Source of the DNA: an uncultured Bacteroidales bacterium
GTDB lineage: Bacteria; Bacteroidota; Bacteroidia; Bacteroidales; UBA932
Direction: 5' to 3'
Assembly (NCBI GenBank): GCA_934695325.1
Contig: CAKUVD010000002.1
Span: forward strand, 124,001 to 188,000
DNA length: 64,000 nucleotides
Shown: positions 25,170 to 33,641 of the stretch, one piece after another
Numbering within the stretch: position 1 is the stretch's first letter
How the letters are laid out: every line of letters starts with the position of its first letter
Program-made: the position numbers and the translations under genes
Notes under the pieces: generated by a model
Database searches by the model: none
What the model was told of the DNA's origin: nothing
The model's input: the letters and a program-made list of their open reading frames with translations, nothing else

Positions 25170-25584
25170 GACAGTGGAAGTCAGCGAGACGATACGCATA
25201 AGAGTGCGGTTCTCCGAAGTGGACCCCATCAGGATGGTCTGGCACGGGAATTATGTCAAATATATGGAAGATGCGCGCGAAGCATTCGGGCGGAGATGGG
25301 GCCTGAGCTATCAGCTCATCTTCGACAGCGGATACTTCGCCCCTGTCTATGATATGCACTTGCGCTATCTCGCCACGTCCACGGTGGACGATGAGCTGGA
25401 TGTAAGGATAATATGGCGGCGCAAACCCGGGGCGAAGATATGCTTCGACTATGAGATGCGCCGTGTTAAAGATAACGTCATAGTGCTGGAAGCATCTACT
25501 GTCCAGCTTTTTACTAATTGTGACGGGGAACTCGAGACGTCCGAGCCCGAGTTCTACCGGAATTGGAAGGAAACATTAAGATGA
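25162..25584 (+). CDS. 4HBT/YbgC-type acyl-thioesterase
   Basis: A 140-residue hot-dog protein. The family motif FSEVDPIRMVWHGNYVKYMEDARE contains the catalytic Asp and the HGNY block of 4-hydroxybenzoyl-CoA thioesterases. No ATG is near the domain start. TTG at 25162 (overlapping the dehydratase stop) or GTG at 25174 must be used. It would release the acyl chain from the ACP. It overlaps the start of the MMPL gene by 4 bases, so dehydratase, thioesterase and exporter are translationally linked. Confidence 0.88.
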   Translation: MIKTVEVSETIRIRVRFSEVDPIRMVWHGNYVKYMEDAREAFGRRWGLSYQLIFDSGYFAPVYDMHLRYLATSTVDDELDVRIIWRRKPGAKICFDYEMRRVKDNVIVLEASTVQLFTNCDGELETSEPEFYRNWKETLR

Positions 25585-28070
25585 CAAGATTTTTCGTATC
25601 GCTGTACCGTTATTTCTCCGGTCACAAAGGCGTAATGTGGGCGCTGCTTGCGGCCCTCACCGTCGTTTCAGTATTCTTCGGGATGAAGGTCACTTATGAG
25701 GAGGATATCACGAAGCTTCTCCCTGCATCGGCGACATCCGACAGCGGGCTGGCATTCGGAAACCTGAAAGTGAAGGACAAGATCTTCGTTCAGTTTACTT
25801 CCAAAGATTCCCTTCTGGACACATATACATTGGCCCGGTATGCGGATGAATTTATGTACTCTCTCGAGGAAAGGGATTCCTCGTCGCATTATATAGACAA
25901 TGTGTTCTATAAGATTGACGATGACCTGCCTCTGATGGCCCTGGACTTCGCAATGGAGCATCTTCCGTCATTCATAGACACTTCCTGCTACAAGTCATTC
26001 GACAGGCTTCTTCAGCCGGAGGTCGTGGACAGCCTGATGGCTGCTGACTATGCCGCTGTTATGGAGGACGAGACCGGAATGGCCACGCAGATGGTCTCCA
26101 ATGATCCGCTTTCCCTCAGGACAGTACTTGCCAAGTCCATCGGCATTGACCCATCTGCAGGCGGAGCGTCGTCCCTCGGGTTCACGGTCATTGACTCGCA
26201 TCTTTTCAGCGCGGACAGTACGGTGGCATTGGCCTTTGTCTCTCCTGCGGTGACGGCCTTTGACACCAAGGCGAGCTCCGCCCTGGTCGGAGAGATCAGT
26301 GCGCAGATATCCGAGTTCGGGAAGTCACATCCTGATGTCGAGATACTATTCCACGGCGCCCCTGTACGCAGCTACGGGAATACGCAATGCGTGAAGAGAG
26401 ACCTGGCTCTTACCGTCGGAATCTCGCTTCTAATCATCCTCATTGTCCTCTGCCTGTCATTCAAAAGTTGGTCGTTCATTCCTTTGAATGTGCTTCCGGT
26501 GGGCTTCGGAGCCTTCTTCGCATTGGCCTGCATCTGGTTCTTGAAAGGCAGTATGTCGCTGATGTCGCTTGGAATAGGCTCCATAATCCTCGGCGTGGCG
26601 ATTAGCTATATCCTGCATATCCTTACGCATTTCAAGTATGTGGGGGATTCCGGGACAGTCCTGAAGGATGAGTCCACGCCTGTATGCCTGGGCTGCATCA
26701 CGACCATCGGCGCCTTTCTCGGACTGCTGTTCACGGAAAGCGATATGCTGCGCGATTTCGGCATATTCGCCTCTATCGCATTGGTGGCCAGTACATTGTT
26801 CGGACTTGTCTTCCTGCCTCATTTCCTCAGGAAGGGCGATACTCGAAAGAATGAACGCATCTTCTCTTGGGTGTCCAGGGTCAATGACCTTCCGTATGAC
26901 CGCAGCCACGTTCTGATAGGTGCTGTTGTTATTCTGATAGCTGTAGGAGTCATATTCGCGCACAAGGTCACGTTCGATTCCGATTTGAAGAATATCGGCT
27001 ATGTCTCGCCGGAGACTCTCCGTTCCGAGGCGCTGTATGCCGAGAAGAATATGGGCAATGACGCTCAGGTCTATTATGCCGCAGCCGGCCATTCTCTTGA
27101 TGAGGCCCTGTATAACAGCAAGGCGATGATGAGCGTATGTGATTCACTGAAGTCAGCCGGCAAGGTCAAGTCGTTCTCGCCGATGGCATCTGTGCTCTTC
27201 GTCCCTGAGGATGAGCAGAATACACGCATCGCAGCCTGGGATGGGTTCTGGAACGGACCGGGAGACCGTGCTGAGAAGGCTATGGCGATGATTCGCGCGG
27301 CAGCCCGTAAATACGACCTTGACCCGTCGATGTTCGACCCGTTCGAGTCAATGCTGACTGCTTCGTACGAGCCTGGCTCTCTGTATGATGCGGAGATCCT
27401 CCCGGCTGGGTTGCAGACCACGATGGTGGAGAAGATGGATGATGGCAGGTATCTTGTGTTCACTCCTGTGAGAGTGGCTAAGACCGATCGCCAGGAAATC
27501 AGCGCCCGGGTGGCCTCGTTGCCGCATATCATTGTCGCGGATCCGTTCTACTATGCGGGAAAGATGGTGTCCATCATCCACGATGATTTCAATGTCATCC
27601 TGATGATTTCCTCTCTGTTCGTGCTTCTAGTCCTGCTGCTTTCGTTCAGGAATGTCCTGGTGGCTCTAATAGCATTTATGCCGATGTTCTTCAGCTGGTA
27701 CATTGTGGAAGGCATTATGGCATTGTGCGGACTGCAGTTCAACCTCATCAACATTGTCATATCGACTTTCATCTTCGGCATAGGCGTGGACTACAGCATC
27801 TTCGTGATGGAAGGTCTGCTGGCCGAGGCTCGCACCGGGAAGAAGAATCTGCTGGAGTCTCATAAGACAGCGATCTTCTTTTCCGCATTCGTGCTGATGG
27901 TGGTCGTGGTGGCATTGCTCTTCGCCGTGCATCCGTCCATCCATTCCATAGGAGTCAGCACATTGATAGGAATGACGGCGACAATCCTGATTACGTACAC
28001 TCTGGAGCCGTTCCTCTTCCGTCAGCTGCTGAAGTGGCCTCGTTTCCGTGACAGAGTCACGAGAGTGTAA
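25581..28070 (+). CDS. MMPL/RND-type lipid exporter
   Basis: A protein of about 829 residues with the RND/MMPL layout: a membrane segment at residues 14-34, a periplasmic domain of about 220 residues, and five to six membrane segments near residues 265-420. The same arrangement then repeats, with a second periplasmic domain and a second membrane bundle near 665-815. LGIGSIILGVAISYILH and IFGIGVDYSIFVMEG are the paired conserved helices. ATG at 25581 is chosen, overlapping the thioesterase stop. MMPL proteins move lipids or polyenes across the inner membrane. Its position among acyl-chain enzymes suggests it exports their product. Confidence 0.92.
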   Translation: MTRFFVSLYRYFSGHKGVMWALLAALTVVSVFFGMKVTYEEDITKLLPASATSDSGLAFGNLKVKDKIFVQFTSKDSLLDTYTLARYADEFMYSLEERDSSSHYIDNVFYKIDDDLPLMALDFAMEHLPSFIDTSCYKSFDRLLQPEVVDSLMAADYAAVMEDETGMATQMVSNDPLSLRTVLAKSIGIDPSAGGASSLGFTVIDSHLFSADSTVALAFVSPAVTAFDTKASSALVGEISAQISEFGKSHPDVEILFHGAPVRSYGNTQCVKRDLALTVGISLLIILIVLCLSFKSWSFIPLNVLPVGFGAFFALACIWFLKGSMSLMSLGIGSIILGVAISYILHILTHFKYVGDSGTVLKDESTPVCLGCITTIGAFLGLLFTESDMLRDFGIFASIALVASTLFGLVFLPHFLRKGDTRKNERIFSWVSRVNDLPYDRSHVLIGAVVILIAVGVIFAHKVTFDSDLKNIGYVSPETLRSEALYAEKNMGNDAQVYYAAAGHSLDEALYNSKAMMSVCDSLKSAGKVKSFSPMASVLFVPEDEQNTRIAAWDGFWNGPGDRAEKAMAMIRAAARKYDLDPSMFDPFESMLTASYEPGSLYDAEILPAGLQTTMVEKMDDGRYLVFTPVRVAKTDRQEISARVASLPHIIVADPFYYAGKMVSIIHDDFNVILMISSLFVLLVLLLSFRNVLVALIAFMPMFFSWYIVEGIMALCGLQFNLINIVISTFIFGIGVDYSIFVMEGLLAEARTGKKNLLESHKTAIFFSAFVLMVVVVALLFAVHPSIHSIGVSTLIGMTATILITYTLEPFLFRQLLKWPRFRDRVTRV

Positions 28071-28136
28071 TTGGAAAATCACACCCTTTGGACTCGCAGA
28101 TGTCAGCCTGTGTGGCTATAACCCCTGGATGGGGAC

Positions 28137-28152
28137 GCAGACTATAGTCTGC
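28137..28152. promoter_or_regulatory. 16-bp perfect palindrome before the oxidoreductase gene
   Basis: GCAGACTATAGTCTGC reads the same on both strands and lies 25 bases before the oxidoreductase ATG. It is a possible operator or a small hairpin in a 106-base gap. No promoter motif is clear. Confidence 0.35.
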
Positions 28153-28176
28153 AGAGTTGTATTCATAATTTGAAAG

Positions 28177-29838
28177 ATGAAAGACAATGTCATAATAATC
28201 GGCAGCGGACTCGGTGGCCTTGAATGTGGCTATATCCTTGCCCGCAACGGCTTCCGGGTCACCGTCCTAGAGCAGGACAAGCATATCGGCGGCTGTCTGC
28301 AGGCATTCCGCAGGCGCGGCTCGGACGGCGTCACTCACACTTTCGATACCGGCTTCCACTATGTCGGGGGGCTCGCTGAAGGTCAATGCCTTTATCCCTT
28401 GTTCAGCTATCTTGGCCTTATGGACCTGCCATGGATTCGCCTGGACGACGACTGCTTCGACGAGGTGGTCTTCACTGGCGAGCAGGACAGTGACGGCTCA
28501 GATGTGCGCCGCTTCCCTTTCGCCTCCGGGCACGAGCGATTTGCCGAGCGTCTTGCGGAACGCTTCCCGTCACAAATGGGCAACCTGAAGAAGTACACAG
28601 ACTTTCTTAAAGACGTTGGAGACAATATCTTCCGAGCATTCTCCACGGACAGCGATATGAGCAGCCTGTTCGGTCGCTCCGCTTATGGCTTCCTGGAGGA
28701 TACCATAAGCGACCCGCTTCTTCGTGACGTCCTTTCCGGCACGTCTCTGAAGCTGGAGCTGAACCGTGAAACACTGCCGCTCTATGAATTCGCACAGATA
28801 AACAACTCTTTCATACAGAGCGCCTGGCGTCTTGGCTCAGTCGTTTCGGAAGGGCCTGAGAATGCTACGCTTTCCGGAGGTGCGCTTATCGCCGACCGGC
28901 TCGCGTCATCCATCCGTGCGATGGGAGGCACGGTTCGGACCGGGGCCCGCGTGACTTCCATCAAGATCAATGAAGATGGCTCCGCAGCCGGTGTCAATGT
29001 CCGTTTCTCTTCTGTGCGGCCGGTTCCCGCTTCAGGCGTGACGACGTCTCCGGAATCGGGAGCCGATATAGAATTCCTGCCCGCCGACTGGATTATATCA
29101 GATGCGCATCCAGCTGTGACAGTGAATCTTATAGAAGAATGCAAGGCGGTTCGCAAGATATACCGCAAGCGTATCAGTGGACTTAAGAATACACTCGGAA
29201 TGTTCACCGCGAACCTTATCCTGAAGCCAGGCACTCTGCCGTATCAGAACAGGAATATATTCGTGCACCGTTCCGGTGCCGACCTTTGGGTTCCGGGTGG
29301 AAGTTCCACGGACAGCGTGATGATTCATTTTTACCCGACGCCAGACGTGTCCGGTTCCGTGCCGTCTTCCACTGGCAGACCCTCCACAGCTGATGAAACC
29401 ACCTGCATTGACCTTCTCTCTCCTATGTCGGCGGACTGGGACGAGACCTGGGCGGATGCTCGTCCGAAGCACCGCGGCGATGATTACGAGGCGTTGAAAC
29501 AGAAGAAACTGGACGAATGCATTGACCTGGCCGACAGTGGATTGCGAAATCTCCTCGGTGGACGCTTCCTCCGGGAGTGCATTGACACGGCCTATACGAG
29601 CAGCCCTCTGACCTGGCAGAGCTATACCGGCATTCCGGGAGGCTCTGCGTATGGCATCGCAAAGGACTGGACGAACCCGATGGCGACGGTCCTGTCTCCG
29701 CACACGCCTCTTCCGAACCTGCTTATGACGGGCCAGAGTCTTAACCTTCACGGAATCCTGGGCGTGTCGATGACCTCTGTCCTGACCTCCTCCTGCATCC
29801 TTGGGCTTGATGCCCTGACAAGCGAGATACTTGCGTAA
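28177..29838 (+). CDS. CrtI/RetSat-like FAD-dependent oxidoreductase
   Basis: A 553-residue flavoprotein. The N-terminal dinucleotide-binding loop IIGSGLGGLECGYILARNG is followed by the acidic end VLEQDKHIGG. The phytoene-desaturase/retinol-saturase middle section contains GFHYVGGLAEG. The C-terminal FAD-closing motif is LLMTGQSLNLHGILGVSM. It would reduce or desaturate a conjugated chain. Relatives of this family occur in carotenoid and flexirubin/aryl-polyene type clusters. Here it follows the MMPL exporter and precedes a ketoreductase, so it likely acts on the cluster's polyene or fatty product. The substrate is not defined by sequence. Confidence 0.86.
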   Translation: MKDNVIIIGSGLGGLECGYILARNGFRVTVLEQDKHIGGCLQAFRRRGSDGVTHTFDTGFHYVGGLAEGQCLYPLFSYLGLMDLPWIRLDDDCFDEVVFTGEQDSDGSDVRRFPFASGHERFAERLAERFPSQMGNLKKYTDFLKDVGDNIFRAFSTDSDMSSLFGRSAYGFLEDTISDPLLRDVLSGTSLKLELNRETLPLYEFAQINNSFIQSAWRLGSVVSEGPENATLSGGALIADRLASSIRAMGGTVRTGARVTSIKINEDGSAAGVNVRFSSVRPVPASGVTTSPESGADIEFLPADWIISDAHPAVTVNLIEECKAVRKIYRKRISGLKNTLGMFTANLILKPGTLPYQNRNIFVHRSGADLWVPGGSSTDSVMIHFYPTPDVSGSVPSSTGRPSTADETTCIDLLSPMSADWDETWADARPKHRGDDYEALKQKKLDECIDLADSGLRNLLGGRFLRECIDTAYTSSPLTWQSYTGIPGGSAYGIAKDWTNPMATVLSPHTPLPNLLMTGQSLNLHGILGVSMTSVLTSSCILGLDALTSEILA

Positions 29839-29895
29839 CCCTCTTTTCGGACATAAAAAATCCATTTGAAAAGGCCGTTATTTCTTGAAGGTTGC

Positions 29896-29903
29896 TAAAT
29901 TTG
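29896..29903 (+). promoter_or_regulatory. Putative -7 promoter element before the ketoreductase
   Basis: TAAATTTG matches TAnnTTTG, 27 bases before the ATG at 29930. A TTTG at 29865 is a little too far upstream for a standard -33. Confidence 0.45.
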
Positions 29904-29929
29904 CAGTTTGTGTTAAATAGAGCGAAAAA

Positions 29930-30658
29930 ATGAAGACAGCATTGGTTACAGGCGGAAGCCGCGGCATCGGTCATTCGATATGCGTGCGGTTGGCAGCTGA
30001 AGGATACCATATCATAATAAATTACGTGTCTAACGATGAAGCGGCACAGAAGACATTGGAGCAGGTCGTCGCTGCAGGCGGAACTGGTGAGCTCCTGAAA
30101 TTCGATGTAAGCGACGGAGAGGCTTCAGCCAAAGCTATAAAAGACTGGCAGACAGCTCATCCTGACGACTTTATCGAGGTGCTGGTGAACAATGCCGGCA
30201 TCCGTCGTGACAACTTGATGCTCTGGATGGAGCCTGACGACTGGTTCAAGGTGATGAAGACGAACCTGGACAGTTTCTATAACGTGACGCGCCCTGTACT
30301 GCAGCCGATGGTCGTCCATAAATGCGGCCGCATCGTGAATATGGCGTCTCTCTCGGGCCAGAAAGGTCTCCCCGGCCAGACGAACTACTCCGCGGCCAAA
30401 GGCGGAATCATCGCGGCGACCAAGGCTCTCGCCCAGGAAGTCGCAGCCAGGAAAGTTACTGTCAATGCTGTCGCGCCGGGCTTCATACGTACTGATATGG
30501 TGGAGGGCCTGGACGAAGCGGAACTCAAGAAGACCATTCCGGCCAAGAGATTCGGCGAGCCCGAGGAAGTGGCCGAGCTGGTGGCGTTCCTGGTGTCGGA
30601 CAAGGCAGCATACATAAATGGCCAGACCATCTCCATAAACGGTGGACTTTACGAGTAA
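29930..30658 (+). CDS. fabG: 3-oxoacyl-ACP reductase (FabG-like SDR)
   Basis: A 242-residue short-chain dehydrogenase. The NADPH loop GGSRGIG lies at residues 8-14. The NNAG strand is near 87-90. The catalytic triad is Ser140, Tyr153 and Lys157 (MASLSGQ and NYSAAKGG). It ends in the family's ISINGGLY. It reduces 3-ketoacyl-ACP to 3-hydroxyacyl-ACP between the ketosynthase and dehydratase steps. It sits at the end of the lipid cluster with its own promoter motif. It may be the cluster's dedicated reductase or the housekeeping FabG; the symbol reflects the enzyme family. Confidence 0.92.
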   Translation: MKTALVTGGSRGIGHSICVRLAAEGYHIIINYVSNDEAAQKTLEQVVAAGGTGELLKFDVSDGEASAKAIKDWQTAHPDDFIEVLVNNAGIRRDNLMLWMEPDDWFKVMKTNLDSFYNVTRPVLQPMVVHKCGRIVNMASLSGQKGLPGQTNYSAAKGGIIAATKALAQEVAARKVTVNAVAPGFIRTDMVEGLDEAELKKTIPAKRFGEPEEVAELVAFLVSDKAAYINGQTISINGGLYE

Positions 30659-30763
30659 GTATATAATCGAGGCGTAGCTCCGAGCATCCTGCAAATATCA
30701 TAGATGAGTATGACTGGAGCTGGCTTCTCATTGATAATCAATGATACGAAAAACGAGACGAAG

Positions 30764-31450
30764 ATGAAGAAAGCGATAATCGTGACATTGGCATTGACCG
30801 GGATTCTTGCCGGGATGCCTTCATTTGCGGAAAGCGTAAGCGCTCCGCTGACTGCGTCGGCTTCTGTCACTGCCGGAGACGCCATTATGGCCAAGATCGA
30901 AAAGGCTAACTCCACGATGAAGACTGTGCAGTGCAAGTTTCATCAGGTCAGGACGATAAAGGCGTCCGGCAAGAAAAATATGGCTGACGGAAATCTCTAT
31001 TTCAATGTGGATGGCCGTCTGGCCATGCGTTTCACGGCTCCGGAAGGGGAGTACATAATCAGCAGCGGAAGCAAGTTCTATGTGCACAGAGGCCCGAAGA
31101 ATGCGGTATTTGACATCACCAAGAACGCTACGGTAGCCAATATGTCAGGAACTCTCATCGGATGTGTGAAGGGCAATCCGGCAGAAGTGGCAAAGCGCAG
31201 CGACTATAAGATAGAGGTGGCTGAGAATGCTGAAGGATATGTGGTTACGCTGACTACGGATAATGCCGCACGCCGCGGCTACTCCAAGATAGTGCTCACT
31301 TACAGGAAATCTGACTGCATCCTTGTGAAGATGGTGATGGACGAGCCGTCCGGCATCAGCACCACTTACGAGATGAGCGACATAAAGAAGAACGCTTCTT
31401 TCCCGGACAGCGTATTCGTCGTGCCTGCGAGGCAGGGCTCCGCAAAGTAA
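30764..31450 (+). CDS. LolA-like periplasmic lipoprotein/lipid carrier
   Basis: A 228-residue protein. ATG at 30764 gives the signal peptide MKKAIIVTLALTGILAGMPSFA. The mature part has the LolA pattern: a strand with CKFHQVRTIKASGKKNMADGNLYF, then LAMRFTAPEGEYIISSGSKF. A long run of beta strands ends SFPDSVFVVP. LolA-like proteins are regular members of aryl-polyene and related lipid clusters. There they carry the product or its carrier lipid across the periplasm. Its stop is 3 bases from the stop of the convergent AraC gene. Confidence 0.87.
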   Translation: MKKAIIVTLALTGILAGMPSFAESVSAPLTASASVTAGDAIMAKIEKANSTMKTVQCKFHQVRTIKASGKKNMADGNLYFNVDGRLAMRFTAPEGEYIISSGSKFYVHRGPKNAVFDITKNATVANMSGTLIGCVKGNPAEVAKRSDYKIEVAENAEGYVVTLTTDNAARRGYSKIVLTYRKSDCILVKMVMDEPSGISTTYEMSDIKKNASFPDSVFVVPARQGSAK

Positions 31451-31453
31451 TCT

Positions 31454-32413
31454 CTATTCTTCCGTCACGCTCTTTTTCGTGGCGCCCTCTCCGTTAAGTT
31501 GATATTGACGCGGAGAGCACCCTGTCGCGGACTTGAAATACTTGCAGAAGAAGGACGAGTTAGGGAAATTCAGCTTGTCGCTGACCTGCTGTACTGAATA
31601 GGACTTGGAAATAAGCATTACCTTGGCCTCCAGTATGACATTGTCCTTGATTACGTTTCCCGGCTTCTTTCCGAGCATCTCGGTGATTATTCTCGCGAAA
31701 TACTTAGGTGACAGGAAACATCGTTCAGCATAGAATGACACGCTGCGCTCCGTGCCGCAGAATTCGTGCACATCGTTGAGGAATTTAAGCATTATGTCCT
31801 TCTTCCGCGGAACTGTTATGGACAGATCCTTGATTCCTGACTGGACAAGCCAGGATGAGAACATCGCCATAGCCGAGTGCAGGAAACTCAGGATTATCTC
31901 CGGCTGGAAGTCTTCAGCAGCCAGCGCATAGACCTTCCTGAAGCATCTGTATGCTGTTACGAAGGTGTCACAATATTCCTGCGGAAGCTTGAGTGTCGAG
32001 GGCGCTCCGTTCTGTATAAGCCATTTACGTAACGTGGTGGATCCTTTCATCGGCGACTTTCCGAAAAATTCGTGCGAAGTCGCGATGGCTATTATCCTGC
32101 AGTCTTCCGACATACTTATCTTCTCGGCGATGAACCCTGGCATCGCGATCAGACAGTCATTCGCTGACAGATGATAATCTCTTTGGTTCAATGTGAAGTC
32201 CATACTCCCGTCTACGCAGATAATGCTGGGCGCCACCATAACCTTGGTCGGCAGCGGCCTGTCTATCGGTGCTCCTATTTCCCTGTCTTCCTTTGGAGAG
32301 TCCAGGTTATCGTCCAGCAGCGCCGCATTGCCGAATGTTATCGCGTGTGCGGAAGGCTGAAGCATACCGAGCTTTATCTGTGGAAGGGTATCCGAGGGGT
32401 TTGTAATCTCCAT
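31454..32413 (-). CDS. AraC-family transcriptional regulator
   Basis: A 319-residue regulator. The start is placed at the ATG at 32413 (MEITNPSDT), because further upstream the frame runs through the promoter region. The N-terminal cupin-like domain contains CVDGSMDFTLNQRDYHLSAND. The C-terminal AraC domain has two helix-turn-helix units (ERCFLSPKYFARIITE and VQQVSDKLNFPNSSFFCKYF) and ends CSPRQYQ. It closes the lipid cluster convergently and is divergent from the M20 hydrolase. Either could be its target. Confidence 0.9.
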   Translation of the reverse strand: MEITNPSDTLPQIKLGMLQPSAHAITFGNAALLDDNLDSPKEDREIGAPIDRPLPTKVMVAPSIICVDGSMDFTLNQRDYHLSANDCLIAMPGFIAEKISMSEDCRIIAIATSHEFFGKSPMKGSTTLRKWLIQNGAPSTLKLPQEYCDTFVTAYRCFRKVYALAAEDFQPEIILSFLHSAMAMFSSWLVQSGIKDLSITVPRKKDIMLKFLNDVHEFCGTERSVSFYAERCFLSPKYFARIITEMLGKKPGNVIKDNVILEAKVMLISKSYSVQQVSDKLNFPNSSFFCKYFKSATGCSPRQYQLNGEGATKKSVTEE

Positions 32414-32442
32414 CAAAGGTCTTTTTTTAACGTTGAAAACTT

Positions 32443-32450
32443 CAAATATA
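32443..32450 (-). promoter_or_regulatory. Putative -7 promoter element of the second AraC gene
   Basis: The minus strand reads TATATTTG, 29 bases before the chosen start at 32413, which supports that start. Confidence 0.5.
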
Positions 32451-32523
32451 ATTGTTTTTGTCCGTATGCCGAGCGATAGTGGAAAGTTTTTGGACAATGC
32501 TTCGTCTTTATGCGTGTTTTTCT

Positions 32524-32531
32524 TAAATTTG
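32524..32531 (+). promoter_or_regulatory. Putative -7 promoter element of the M20/lysine cluster
   Basis: TAAATTTG matches TAnnTTTG, 30 bases before the ATG at 32562. The -33 element is weak. Confidence 0.5.
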
Positions 32532-32561
32532 TATGACACCTGAAATCTAGGTGGGTTGGTT

Positions 32562-33635
32562 ATGGAACTTGAACTTTTTAGGGAGATATTGGGCATTGAG
32601 TCCACGAGCGGTAAAGAGCGGCATCTGGCTGAATTTCTGGAGCGGCGCTTTCCTGATGTGGACGGGAGGTGCAGGTGCACGCGGTATGAAGTCGGTGACG
32701 GGACATTGAACCTGCTCTTCAGATGGGATGGAGATATGTCCCGGGACATTCTGCCCTCTGTGCTGCTGTGCTCGCATCTGGATACGGTTCCGCCATATAT
32801 ATCCCCTGAGTTGAGGGCTGTATCCGCAGGGACGTCGCTCCCGGACGGGGCGGTTGCCATATCAGATGATGTGCTCGTGACAGGGAGAGGCAGCTGTGAC
32901 GCCAAGGGACAGTTCTTTTCTATGTGGACTGCCTGCCGTGATCTGGCGTCGGAAGGACTCTGCGATGTGGGGCTTCTGCTTCTCGCCGGTGAAGAGACCG
33001 GGTCTTATGGAGCGAAGGCTTTTGACAGGGACTGCCCAGGCTCTGAGTGGATAATTGTCGGGGAACCCACAGACAACAAGATGGTCTCGGCTTCCAAAGG
33101 AACCAAGTCGTTCCTCGTCACGATACACGGAAAGGCTTGTCATTCAGGCTATCCGGAACTAGGACACAGTGCCGTGGACATCTTCATTGACATTATGGAA
33201 AAATTGCGCGGTACGGAATTTCCTGTGGATCCTGCGCTCGGCAAGACTACCTGGAATGTGGGCAGGCTTGTCTCTGACAACCCTCAGAATATCCTGAGTC
33301 CGGAACTGACCTTCCGCATATATTTCCGTACTACGTTCGCGTCGGACGCTATGGTTCAGGAGTTTATGTCCACATTGGCATCTGATGTGGTGGAAGTGGA
33401 GGCATTCGGCGGAGACACGCCGATGCGCTATGACGTCTTTGAAGGCTATGACAGCACGCCTGTGGCATTCGGGAGCGACACTCCGCGTCTGGGCAAGTTC
33501 AGGCATAGGTCGCTGTGTGGCCCCGGCTCCATATTCGTGGCGCATACGCCTCGTGAATATGTGCTGCTGAGCGATTTGGAAAAGGCCTGCGGACAGTACA
33601 AGGATATGGTGAGAAAGATAATGACACATAAATAG
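32562..33635 (+). CDS. dapE: M20-family deacylase, probable succinyl-diaminopimelate desuccinylase
   Basis: A 357-residue zinc-dependent amidohydrolase. The metal-binding motifs are in order: CSHLDTVP, GRGSCDAKGQ, GEETGSYGA with the catalytic Glu pair, GEPTDN, and HSGYPELG in the dimerisation lid. ArgE, DapE and related deacylases share these motifs. DapE is preferred because lysC, dapB, dapA, dapD and dapF follow, including the succinyltransferase whose product DapE eventually releases. A GH20 gene lies between this gene and lysC, so the link is by neighbourhood only. ArgE or a lysine-type deacetylase remains possible. Confidence 0.72.
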   Translation: MELELFREILGIESTSGKERHLAEFLERRFPDVDGRCRCTRYEVGDGTLNLLFRWDGDMSRDILPSVLLCSHLDTVPPYISPELRAVSAGTSLPDGAVAISDDVLVTGRGSCDAKGQFFSMWTACRDLASEGLCDVGLLLLAGEETGSYGAKAFDRDCPGSEWIIVGEPTDNKMVSASKGTKSFLVTIHGKACHSGYPELGHSAVDIFIDIMEKLRGTEFPVDPALGKTTWNVGRLVSDNPQNILSPELTFRIYFRTTFASDAMVQEFMSTLASDVVEVEAFGGDTPMRYDVFEGYDSTPVAFGSDTPRLGKFRHRSLCGPGSIFVAHTPREYVLLSDLEKACGQYKDMVRKIMTHK

Positions 33636-33641
33636 CACAGT

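Noticed and set aside
32414..32905. N-terminal extension of the second AraC regulator
   Set aside because: The frame stays open upstream, but it passes through the -7 elements of both divergent genes and into the M20 coding region. The cupin domain starts after 32413.
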